Assembly: GCA_937927695.1 (NCBI GenBank)
Contig: CALBRU010000229.1
Location: 1 to 15,069 of the forward strand
Origin: an uncultured Thiomonas sp.
GTDB lineage: Bacteria; Pseudomonadota; Gammaproteobacteria; Burkholderiales; Burkholderiaceae_C
Direction of reading: 5' to 3'
DNA length: 15,069 bases
The translations under genes were made by a program, and so were the position numbers. The notes under the pieces are model-generated. The model had not been told where the DNA came from and searched no databases. It saw only the letters and a list, made by a program, of their open reading frames with translations. This document shows, one piece after another, positions 6,966 through 12,799 of the stretch; position 1 is the first letter of the stretch; each line of letters begins with the position of its first letter.

Positions 6966-7038
6966 CTTCCTCGTCAGGTGGCTTGCAGACTGGGCTTCAG
7001 GCCGGCCGACTGCGCAAAAACACAGGTATAAACGAACC

Positions 7039-7194
7039 ATGAAACCCGGCATGCCTGTCGAGCGCTCGGTCCGCCTGCTCGATCAGCTTTGCGAGCGTGT
7101 GCGATATTTGCACTATAGCCTCAGCACCGAGAAGACGGATGTGCATTGGGTGCGCTTGTTCAACAAGCGCACCCAATGCACCAGGGCTCTATGA
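7039..7194 (+). pseudogene. intI: Truncated integron integrase (N-terminal 41 codons plus junk tail)
   Basis: From the ATG at 7039 the frame reads through SVRLLDQLCERVRYLHYS, LSTEK and VHWVRLF. This closely follows, from memory, the start of IntI integrases (in IntI1, SVKVLDQLRERIRYLHYS, then LRTEQ and VHWVRAF). That region is the N-terminal SAM-like, DNA-binding part of the tyrosine recombinase. Similarity ends at codon 41 (7161); ten unrelated codons and TGA follow. The catalytic domain with the R-H-R-Y residues, about 280 codons, is absent. Direction is opposite to the cassettes, as in functional integrons. The break coincides with the centre of a perfect inverted repeat. The protein cannot recombine DNA. 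Confidence 0.85.
7141..7181. repeat. Perfect inverted repeat at the integrase breakpoint
   Basis: Bases 7141-7160 (GTGCATTGGGTGCGCTTGTT) and 7162-7181 are exact reverse complements separated by the single base C7161. The left arm is integrase coding sequence (VHWVRLF); the right arm is its mirror image and replaces the continuation of the gene. There is no T-run, so a terminator role is unlikely. A fold-back or template-switch duplication explains the layout best. Confidence 0.9.
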
Positions 7195-7210
7195 AAAGCC
7201 GCCCAGGCAA

Positions 7211-7231
7211 GCGTGGGGTCAGGTCTGGCCC
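7211..7231. repeat. Imperfect palindrome containing GGGTCAGGTCT
   Basis: GGGGTCAG-GT-CTGGCCCC (7215-7232) folds into a short hairpin with one G-T pair. Its GGGTCAGGTCT (7216-7226) is present in inverted orientation at 3567-3577, so the two copies bracket the integron. The 155 bases between the integrase remnant and the next gene hold no other feature I can support. Confidence 0.5.
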
Positions 7232-7349
7232 CATAGCATCAGGTCGAGGTCCCTCGAAACCAGATGCAACGCATCGCCGTTGACCTGCCTCCTCTTCTGC
7301 TTGCTGTAGTAAGGTGCGAATTTCATCAATTCGTCCTTCTTGCCGAACC

Positions 7350-7802
7350 ATGCAGACTCTTCGCCCCAAACACCTCGTCGCCTTTTTTGTGGCTTTCTTG
7401 CTCGCCTGGGGCGTGGCGCGGGCGGCGACCTTGGAGCAGGCGTCTGCCTTGTTGGATGCAGGCCATCTGACGCAGGCCGACCACGTCATCGCTCAGGTGC
7501 TGGCGGATAAGCCGAATTCGGCGCAGGCGCATTATCTGGATGCGCGTCTGCTAGCCGCCGAGGGCAAGTGGCCGCTGGCTGAGCAAGAGCTGGAACTGGC
7601 GCGCCGCCTCGATCCGACCTTGAGCTTCGGGCCGCAGGATCAGGTTCAGGCGCTGGCCAATGAGGTGCTCAAGCATCAGTGGAAGAACCCTGCCGGGCTG
7701 GCGGGTTACGGCCAGGCGGCGCTGGCGGCGCTGTTCGTGCTGATTTCTGGCTATCTGGTCTTCGGGGTGATGCGCCACCGGCGGCAGCCGCCCAAGGTCT
7801 GA
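7350..7802 (+). CDS. Small secreted TPR-like protein with a C-terminal membrane anchor
   Basis: The 150-residue product starts with a signal peptide (basic MQTLRPKH, hydrophobic LVAFFVAFLLAWGVARAA). A TPR-like region of about 80 residues follows (ASALLDAGHLTQADHVIAQVLADKPNSAQAHYLDARLLAAEGKWPLAEQ is the pattern, with LELARRLDP after it). A membrane helix lies near the end (AALAALFVLISGYLVFG), then a short basic tail. This predicts a periplasmic protein-interaction module tethered to the inner membrane. I cannot name a specific partner. I chose the ATG at 7350 because it gives a proper signal peptide; a GTG at 7314 would add 12 polar residues in front. No strong ribosome binding site is seen for either. 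Confidence 0.75.
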   Translation: MQTLRPKHLVAFFVAFLLAWGVARAATLEQASALLDAGHLTQADHVIAQVLADKPNSAQAHYLDARLLAAEGKWPLAEQELELARRLDPTLSFGPQDQVQALANEVLKHQWKNPAGLAGYGQAALAALFVLISGYLVFGVMRHRRQPPKV

Positions 7803-7839
7803 GCGGTGCCGCTCTGCGCGGCCGGGCGATTTCTCCCAA

Positions 7840-8256
7840 TCAAGGTTTGGGTTTCAGGGTGGTGACGGTGTAGGCGCCGTCGATCTGCTGCGCGCTGAAT
7901 TCCACCGTGTCGCCTGCCTTGAGGCCGTCGAGCAGTGCCTTGTCACGCACGCGGTAGTTCATGGTCATCGCGCCCATGCCCAGCGCGGGGATGGGGCCGT
8001 GGCGCAGGGTGATCTTGCCGTTGACGGCGTCGATTTTGCGCACCACACCGAAGGTCTGGTGTTCGCCTTGCGCGCTGGATGGGGCGGCTGCGGCGGGCGC
8101 GCTGGCGGGCATGCCCTGCATCATCTGCATGTGTTGCGCCATGCCTTCGGGGGTGGAGTGGTCGTGGTCGGCGTGGCTTGGCGCGGCCAGGGCGGGCGTG
8201 CAAAGTGCTGCGATCAGGGTGAGGAGAAGGGAGCAGGTTTTCAGCGGTTTGTTCAT
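7840..8256 (-). CDS. CusF-like periplasmic copper-binding protein
   Basis: The 138-residue protein has a signal peptide (residues 1-25, ending PALAA), then a His/Met-rich linker (SHADHDHSTPEGMAQHMQMM) likely to bind copper loosely. The C-terminal CusF/SilF-type beta-barrel domain covers about residues 66-136. CusF of Escherichia coli binds Cu(I)/Ag(I) with H36, M47 and M49 and caps the metal with W44. The matching positions here are H86, M97 and M99, while the tryptophan position is M94. CusF normally hands metal to the CusCBA efflux pump. It is the last gene of the copper cluster, starting 48 bases after the oxidase stop, so it is probably in the same transcript. Family call is firm; metal choice is inferred. 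Confidence 0.85.
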   Translation of the reverse strand: MNKPLKTCSLLLTLIAALCTPALAAPSHADHDHSTPEGMAQHMQMMQGMPASAPAAAAPSSAQGEHQTFGVVRKIDAVNGKITLRHGPIPALGMGAMTMNYRVRDKALLDGLKAGDTVEFSAQQIDGAYTVTTLKPKP

Positions 8257-8304
8257 GGTGGGTTCCTTTGCAGGGGTTGAGGAAGGGGAAAGGGGAAAGG
8301 GCGG

Positions 8305-9675
8305 TCAATGCGCATGCTGCTGGGGCTTGCGCACTTGCAGCGTGTCTTGTGTGGCTTGGGGTTCGGTGGGATCGGTGCGCGCGGGCGGCAGGTCGGCGGT
8401 GGGCACGGCGTGGGCTTGGGTGCCGGGCGGCATGCGGTACCAGCCGGGATCGCGGTAGTCGCCGCTGGCGAGGTCGTCGCGCACCTTGAGTACGCTGAAC
8501 ATGCCGCCCATTTCCACCGATCCGTAAGGGCCGCGGCCGGTCATCATCGGCAGGGTGTTGTCGGGCAGGGGCATGTCCATCGCGCCCATCTCGGCCATGC
8601 CGCTCGACCCCATCGCCATGTAGTCGGGCAGCAGCTTTTGCAGCGCGGGGGTGAGGTCGTCCTGCTGCACGCCAATCATCGTCGGCACGCTGTGGCCCAT
8701 CGCATTCATGGTGTGGTGCGATTTGTGGCAGTGGAAGGCCCAGTCGCCAGGGTTGTCGGCGATGAACTCGATGGCGCGCATCTGACCCACGGCGATGTCC
8801 ACCGTCACTTCCGGCCAGCGCGCGCTCTTGGGCACCCAGCCGCCATCGGTGCCGGCCACTTCGAACACATGGCCGTGCAGGTGGATGGGGTGGTTGGTCA
8901 TGGTGAGGTTGCCCATGCGGATGCGCACGCGCTCGCCGGTACGCGCCAGCAGCGGGGCGATGCCGGGAAAGGCGCGGCTGTTCCAGGTCCAGAGGTTGAA
9001 GTCGAGCATGGTGTTGACCTTGGGCACGCTCGATCCGGGGTCGATGTCGTAGGCGTTGATGAGAAAGGCGTAGTCGCGATCGACCGCCATCTGCCGCGGG
9101 TTTTTGGGGTGGACGATGAACAGGCCCATCGCGCCCATGGCCATCTGCACCATCTCATCGGCGTGGGGGTGGTACATGAAGGTGCCGCTTTTGCGCAGTT
9201 CGAATTCATAGACGAAGGTCTGGCCGGGCTTGATCTGCGGCTGCGTCAGGCCACCCACGCCGTCCATGCCGTTGGGCAGGATGAGGCCGTGCCAGTGCAC
9301 CGTAGTGTGCTCGGGCAGTTTGTTGGTGACGAACAGGCGCACGCGGTCGCCTTCCACCGCTTCGATGGTCGGGCCGGGGCTCGAACCGTTGTAGCCCCAG
9401 AGCTTGGCGGTCATTCCGGGGGCGATTTCGCGCACCACGGGTTCGGCGACGAGGTGAAATTCCTTCACGCCGTCTTTCATGCGAAAGGGCAGGCTCCAGC
9501 CGTTGAGGGTGACGACCGGGTTGTAGGGTCGCCCGGACTGGGGATGGAGTGGGGCGGCGGTATCGGCGCTGCTGTGGCTGTGCGCCTCGGGCGCTGCGGC
9601 CAGGGCGGAGCGGTTGGCGGCGCCAGCGGCCACGAGGGCGGCAGCGGCGCCGAGGAAGTTGCGTCGGGTATTCAT
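8305..9675 (-). CDS. Multicopper oxidase, apparently two-domain, Tat-exported
   Basis: The 456-residue enzyme starts with a Tat-type signal (TRRNFLG then a hydrophobic stretch). All four copper motifs are present: HWHG (127-130), HPH (169-171), HPIHLHGH (262-269) and HCHKSHHTMNAM (315-326), giving type 1 (H262, C316, H321, M326) and type 2/3 ligands. Only about 90 residues separate the second and third motifs, too few for the middle cupredoxin domain of CopA/PcoA or three-domain laccases, so a two-domain layout is likely. A Met-rich stretch (353-379) resembles those of copper-tolerance oxidases. Likely role: oxidation of Cu(I) to Cu(II) in the periplasm. The ATG at 9675 is chosen because it begins the signal; it lies 26 bases after the efflux gene stop, with AGGA upstream. 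Confidence 0.9.
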   Translation of the reverse strand: MNTRRNFLGAAAALVAAGAANRSALAAAPEAHSHSSADTAAPLHPQSGRPYNPVVTLNGWSLPFRMKDGVKEFHLVAEPVVREIAPGMTAKLWGYNGSSPGPTIEAVEGDRVRLFVTNKLPEHTTVHWHGLILPNGMDGVGGLTQPQIKPGQTFVYEFELRKSGTFMYHPHADEMVQMAMGAMGLFIVHPKNPRQMAVDRDYAFLINAYDIDPGSSVPKVNTMLDFNLWTWNSRAFPGIAPLLARTGERVRIRMGNLTMTNHPIHLHGHVFEVAGTDGGWVPKSARWPEVTVDIAVGQMRAIEFIADNPGDWAFHCHKSHHTMNAMGHSVPTMIGVQQDDLTPALQKLLPDYMAMGSSGMAEMGAMDMPLPDNTLPMMTGRGPYGSVEMGGMFSVLKVRDDLASGDYRDPGWYRMPPGTQAHAVPTADLPPARTDPTEPQATQDTLQVRKPQQHAH

Positions 9676-9701
9676 GGTGAGGGTCCTGTGAAGGGCCGAG
9701 C

Positions 9702-11147
9702 TCAATGGCTTGCGGCGGAAGGCGCGGCGGCGCCGGCGGATGCGGCGTCAGGCGCTGCGCCCAGTTCGGTATCCACGCCGAGTTGCGCGGACTGCCATGC
9801 TGCGTCGGCCAGCCAGTAGTCGCGCTGCGCGGCAATGGCGGCGCGCACCGCCTGCACCTGCGTCTGCGCGGCTGCGACGAGCTGAAAGGTGCCGATGAGC
9901 ATGCCGTTGTAACGAAGCTGGCTCTCGTCGAGAACGGTCTGCGCCAGAGGCACGATCTGCTCGCGGCTGACGTTCTGCCGCTGCCAGGCGTTGTGGCGCT
10001 GGGCGTCGGCCTCGCGCAGTTGCGAAGCGGCGCGGCGCGCGGTGGCGATGGTGCGGTTGCGCGCAGCGAGCACGCGGTCCGCGGCAGCGCTGCGGCGGGC
10101 GTCGCCCAGATCGAACAGCGGCAGCGGCAGGCTGAGGTCGAAGCCGTTTTGCGGCGGCGCGTCGCTATACGTCTTGCGCACGCCGCCGAGTTCGACATGC
10201 TCGATCAGGCTGGTGTGACGCACCAGCCCGGCAGCTTGTGCTGTGGCCGTGTAGTCGGCGCGGGCGAGTTGCACGTCCAGACGCTGGTCGAGCGCGGTTT
10301 GCAGCGCCATCGGCGCGGCTGCGCTCGGCTGCTTGGGCACCTCCGGCAGTTGCGTGGGCAGAACGAGGCGGGCGGTTTGCTCTGCCGACAAGCCCAGCGC
10401 CTGCACCAGCGCCTCGCGGCTTTGCGCGGCGGCCAATTCGGCGCGGCTCAGGCGCAGCTGGCTGTCGGCGGCGAACAGGCCTTGCTGCGCCGCGTCGAGC
10501 TTGGTGAAGTTGCCCGCCTGCTGCATGCGTTCGGCGAGAAGAGCAGTGGCCTTTGCCGCTTCCACCACATCGCGGTCGTAGGCGGCAGTTTGCTGTGCCG
10601 CCACGGCGCGAACCCAACTCAACCGCGCCTGCGCCGCCGTGCGAAGCACCGCGCGGGCGAGGCTGAGCCGAAGTTGCGTCTGCTGCGCGTCGTTCAGGTG
10701 TGAACGCGTGGACAAGGTGAGCAGATCGAGCAGGCCGAAGCTCAGGTTGCGGGTGATCTCCACCCCGCCGCCACCGATGAGCAGGCGCTCAAAGCCAAAA
10801 ACCGGGTTGGTCAGCCGGGCGCTTTGCGTGGAGTCGGCCGAGTCGGCCTGCGCCTGTGCGATCAGCGCTTGCAGCGCCGGGCTGCCGAGCAGGGCGATGC
10901 GCACCGCGTCGTCGGCAGACAGCGGTTTGGACAGCAGCGCATCGATCTGGGCTTGCGCGTCTTGCTGCTGCGCGGGGCCGCGCTGCAAGCGCAGCGGCGT
11001 GCCGGTATAGGGCTGGGTGATGGCGTTGACGGCCTGGAGCGACTGCCGGGTTTGCAAGGGCGCGCAGGCTGCCAGCAGCGCGGCTGCGGCCAGGGGGGCG
11101 AGCCGCAGCGTCCGCAGGCGTACCTGCGGTCTGGGTGGGTTCCACAT
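9702..11147 (-). CDS. CusC/CzcC-like TolC-family outer-membrane efflux lipoprotein
   Basis: This 481-residue protein has a lipoprotein signal ending in LLAAC, so the mature chain starts at an acylated cysteine, as in CusC-type channels. Repeated long amphipathic helices (QALIAQAQADSADSTQSARL, LRLSRAELAAAQSREALVQA and others) and beta segments (HVELGGV, GFDLSLPLPLFDLGD) fit the TolC/OEP fold, which trimerises into an outer-membrane channel. Its usual partners, an RND pump and a membrane-fusion protein, are not in the window. The neighbours are a copper oxidase and a CusF-like protein, so copper is the probable cargo. The ATG at 11147 is chosen because GAGG lies nine bases upstream and it puts the lipobox about 30 residues in; upstream in-frame starts lack such a site. 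Confidence 0.88.
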   Translation of the reverse strand: MWNPPRPQVRLRTLRLAPLAAAALLAACAPLQTRQSLQAVNAITQPYTGTPLRLQRGPAQQQDAQAQIDALLSKPLSADDAVRIALLGSPALQALIAQAQADSADSTQSARLTNPVFGFERLLIGGGGVEITRNLSFGLLDLLTLSTRSHLNDAQQTQLRLSLARAVLRTAAQARLSWVRAVAAQQTAAYDRDVVEAAKATALLAERMQQAGNFTKLDAAQQGLFAADSQLRLSRAELAAAQSREALVQALGLSAEQTARLVLPTQLPEVPKQPSAAAPMALQTALDQRLDVQLARADYTATAQAAGLVRHTSLIEHVELGGVRKTYSDAPPQNGFDLSLPLPLFDLGDARRSAAADRVLAARNRTIATARRAASQLREADAQRHNAWQRQNVSREQIVPLAQTVLDESQLRYNGMLIGTFQLVAAAQTQVQAVRAAIAAQRDYWLADAAWQSAQLGVDTELGAAPDAASAGAAAPSAASH

Positions 11148-11242
11148 GAATTGACACCTCATTCGAGCCGCGACAGCGCGCGGCGACACGATGCGCAGCG
11201 CAAGTCTTGCGACCCGCGCTGCAACCGGGACTCAAACGCGGG

Positions 11243-11647
11243 TCAGGCTCTGGGCGGGCGCTGCAGGGCGCGCAGATCGGCGCTGTGCCACGCGGTGTTG
11301 GCGGTGGAGGGGCATGAGTGCTGCGCGGCGTCGGTCAGCAGCAGGGTGAAGGCCGGGGGCTGAGCCACGGCTAGATGGCAGATCACGCAATGCTGGTGAT
11401 CGTGAGAGCCGCAATCGGCTGGGGTATTGGCGTTGACATGGCAGCCCGGCATAGCTTCCGACGTGTCTTGATCTGCCGCCAGCGAGTGCAGACCCGCCAT
11501 TGAGGTCATGTCATGCGCATGCGCCGTGGCCGTGGTCTGGGCCGGGGTTTGCACCCCGTCGCCCAAATTCATGCTGACCTGCGCCCAGCCGCGCAGAGGC
11601 AGCAAGACGAGCAGCAAGACCAGAATGGGACGCAGCAAGTGGGACAT
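11243..11647 (-). CDS. DUF2946-like Cys/His-rich exported protein
   Basis: The 134-residue protein has a hydrophobic N-terminus (LLRPILVLLLVLLPLRGWAQ), probably a signal peptide. A middle part rich in metal-ligand residues follows: HAHDM, GCH, DCGSHDHQHCVICH. The CxxCH-like core and the C-terminal ALQRPPRA resemble DUF2946 proteins, which are found near copper and other metal resistance genes. No haem attachment is implied, because CVICH alone, though of CxxCH form, sits in a metal-binding-type cluster and no cytochrome context is seen; this alternative cannot be excluded. It is the first gene of the minus-strand copper cluster, with a 95-base gap to the efflux gene. Function as a metal sensor, chaperone or scavenger is inference only. 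Confidence 0.65.
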   Translation of the reverse strand: MSHLLRPILVLLLVLLPLRGWAQVSMNLGDGVQTPAQTTATAHAHDMTSMAGLHSLAADQDTSEAMPGCHVNANTPADCGSHDHQHCVICHLAVAQPPAFTLLLTDAAQHSCPSTANTAWHSADLRALQRPPRA

Positions 11648-11755
11648 GCAACAAAGTCTAACCTAAGAATTCGCGGGCACACTGCCGTCATCAAACCCCC
11701 ACAGAGCGTGCGGAAAATGGGTTTCCGCCCCGGCCCGGCAGGGAACTATTGGCCT

Positions 11756-11782
11756 TTAGCACTCTCTCACTGTGAGTGCTAA
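11756..11782. promoter_or_regulatory. Perfect CIRCE operator (HrcA-binding) upstream of rpoH
   Basis: TTAGCACTC (11756-11764), nine bases, then GAGTGCTAA (11774-11782) match the CIRCE consensus exactly. HrcA represses from this operator and releases it on heat stress when GroEL is occupied. It ends 29 bases before the rpoH ATG. Confidence 0.95.
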
Positions 11783-11785
11783 TAT
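11756..11785 (+). promoter_or_regulatory. Putative rpoH promoter overlapped by CIRCE
   Basis: An extended -10 element TGCTAATAT (11777-11785) overlaps the right CIRCE arm, and TTAGCA (11756-11761) lies 18 bases before it as a weak -35. HrcA bound to CIRCE would cover this whole promoter. The ribosome binding site AGGAGG (11797-11802) is nine bases before the ATG. The assignment is by eye; other promoters further upstream are possible. Confidence 0.5.
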
Positions 11786-11811
11786 CGAACACAAACAGGA
11801 GGATTCCATCC

Positions 11812-12720
11812 ATGACCCACACTCAGTCAGCCGCAATCGTTCTGCGCCCGGCCCAGGTCGATGGCGCGTTTCCGCTCGCCTTGCCCAGTCTGGGCAACCT
11901 GGACGCCTATATCAGTGCCGTCAACCGCCTGCCCATGCTCAGCGCGGAGGAAGAGGCGCGGCTGGCACGCACCTGGCGCGAGCAGGGTGACAAGGACGCG
12001 GCGGGCAAGCTGGTGCTGTCGCACCTGCGGCTGGTGGTTTCCACCGCACGGCAATATCTGGGCTACGGCCTGCCGCATGCCGATCTCATTCAAGAAGGCA
12101 ATATCGGCTTGATGAAGGCGGTCAAGCGTTTCGACCCGGCGCACGGCGTGCGGCTGGTGAGCTACGCCCTGCACTGGATCAAGGCCGAGATTCACGAATA
12201 CATTCTGCGCAACTGGCGGCTGGTGAAAGTGGCCACGACTAAATCGCAGCGCAAGCTGTTTTTCAATCTGCGTTCAATGAAAACGGCCAATGCCGGCATG
12301 AACGAGGCGCAGATCGACGACATGGCGCAGGCGCTCAACGTCAAGCGCGAAGACGTGATCGAAATGGAAAGCCGCATGGGCGGCGCCGACATCGCGCTCG
12401 ACCCCACGGTGGAAGACGGCGAAGAGAGCTACGCGCCCATTTCCTACCTGGCCGACAACACGCAGGAGCCGATGGCCGTGCTCGAAGCGCGCAGCCACGA
12501 CCGGCTGCAGGTCGAAGGGCTTGAGAACGCGCTGGAACTGCTCGACGCCCGCAGCCGCGCCATTGTCGAGCAGCGCTGGCTGCAGGTGAATGATGACGGC
12601 AGCGGCGGCAAGACCCTGCACGAACTGGCCGCCGAATACGGCGTGTCGGCCGAGCGCATCCGCCAGATCGAGGTGGCGGCGATGAAGAAAATGCGCAAGT
12701 CGCTGGCTGAATTTGCCTGA
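11812..12720 (+). CDS. rpoH: Heat-shock sigma factor RpoH (sigma-32)
   Basis: The 302-residue protein has the order of a group 3 sigma-70-type factor. Region 1.2/2 (NLDAYISAVNRLPMLSAEEE, LIQEGNIGLMKAVKRFDP at about 92-109) is followed by the RpoH box QRKLFFNLR (146-154), the signature separating RpoH from other sigma factors. A C-terminal region 4 helix-turn-helix (TLHELAAEYGVSAERIRQIE) completes it. It directs RNA polymerase to chaperone and protease genes on heat stress. The ATG at 11812 is preceded by a perfect AGGAGG; an upstream in-frame GTG at 11776 lies within the CIRCE element and is not a plausible start. The CIRCE operator implies that HrcA controls this regulator, linking the two heat-shock systems. 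A strong terminator follows 33 bases after the stop. Confidence 0.97.
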   Translation: MTHTQSAAIVLRPAQVDGAFPLALPSLGNLDAYISAVNRLPMLSAEEEARLARTWREQGDKDAAGKLVLSHLRLVVSTARQYLGYGLPHADLIQEGNIGLMKAVKRFDPAHGVRLVSYALHWIKAEIHEYILRNWRLVKVATTKSQRKLFFNLRSMKTANAGMNEAQIDDMAQALNVKREDVIEMESRMGGADIALDPTVEDGEESYAPISYLADNTQEPMAVLEARSHDRLQVEGLENALELLDARSRAIVEQRWLQVNDDGSGGKTLHELAAEYGVSAERIRQIEVAAMKKMRKSLAEFA

Positions 12721-12752
12721 TTCGTTTGCCTGATTCGGCCGCCGTACCGTCT

Positions 12753-12780
12753 AAAAAAGCCCGTCGATGACGGGCTTTTT
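12753..12780. terminator. Bidirectional Rho-independent terminator between rpoH and tgpA
   Basis: AAAAAGCCCGTC (12754-12765), loop GAT, and GACGGGCTTTTT (12769-12780) form a perfect 12-bp stem with a T-run on each strand. It would end rpoH transcripts on the plus strand and the tgpA transcript, whose stop is at 12800, on the minus strand. Confidence 0.92.
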
Positions 12781-12799
12781 GATGTCTGTCGCACGCGCA

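Larger units (their letters stand above)
3605..7181 (-). mobile_element. Degenerate integron: truncated intI, attI candidate, three cassettes
   Basis: The right end has an integron-integrase start on the plus strand. Divergent from it are three cassettes on the minus strand: ParA+HEPN (about 5085-6903), SWIM protein (4346-5084) and HNH protein (3666-4345). Each is bounded by GTTRRRY-type core sites. The two ends of every cassette are exact complements: GTTGGGC/GCCCAAC, GTTAGCA/TGCTAAC and GTTAGAC/GTCTAAC. That is expected if each was once a circle closed at its own attC. All genes read away from the integrase, the canonical orientation. Cassette genes look clearly less GC-rich than the flanking chromosome. 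The integrase is broken, so cassette movement would need an integrase from elsewhere. Confidence 0.85.

Noticed and set aside
6943..7038. Extension of the integrase frame upstream of the ATG at 7039
   Set aside because: The extra residues do not resemble any integrase N-terminus and the region should contain the attI-side promoters.
6905..7038. Integron cassette promoter (Pc) and a LexA box
   Set aside because: A TATACAT box is visible, but no good -35 partner and no CTG-N10-CAG operator could be found by eye.
7141..7181. Perfect inverted repeat as a Rho-independent terminator
   Set aside because: No T-run follows on either strand, and the left arm is plainly integrase coding sequence.
7801..7822. 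Possible terminator between the TPR gene and the CusF-like gene
   Set aside because: Short GC-rich stems are present (GAGCGG/CCGCTC and GCCGC/GCGGC), but there is no T-run on either strand, so support is weak.
8308..9819. Long open frame on the plus strand opposite the oxidase gene
   Set aside because: It is a shadow of the high-GC oxidase gene; its His/Gly/Val-rich translation has no domain, while the minus strand has all copper-oxidase motifs.
11655..11662. A GTCTAAC sequence near 11656, resembling an integron core site
   Set aside because: It has no paired core or folding arms nearby and lies far from the array; a 7-base match is expected by chance.
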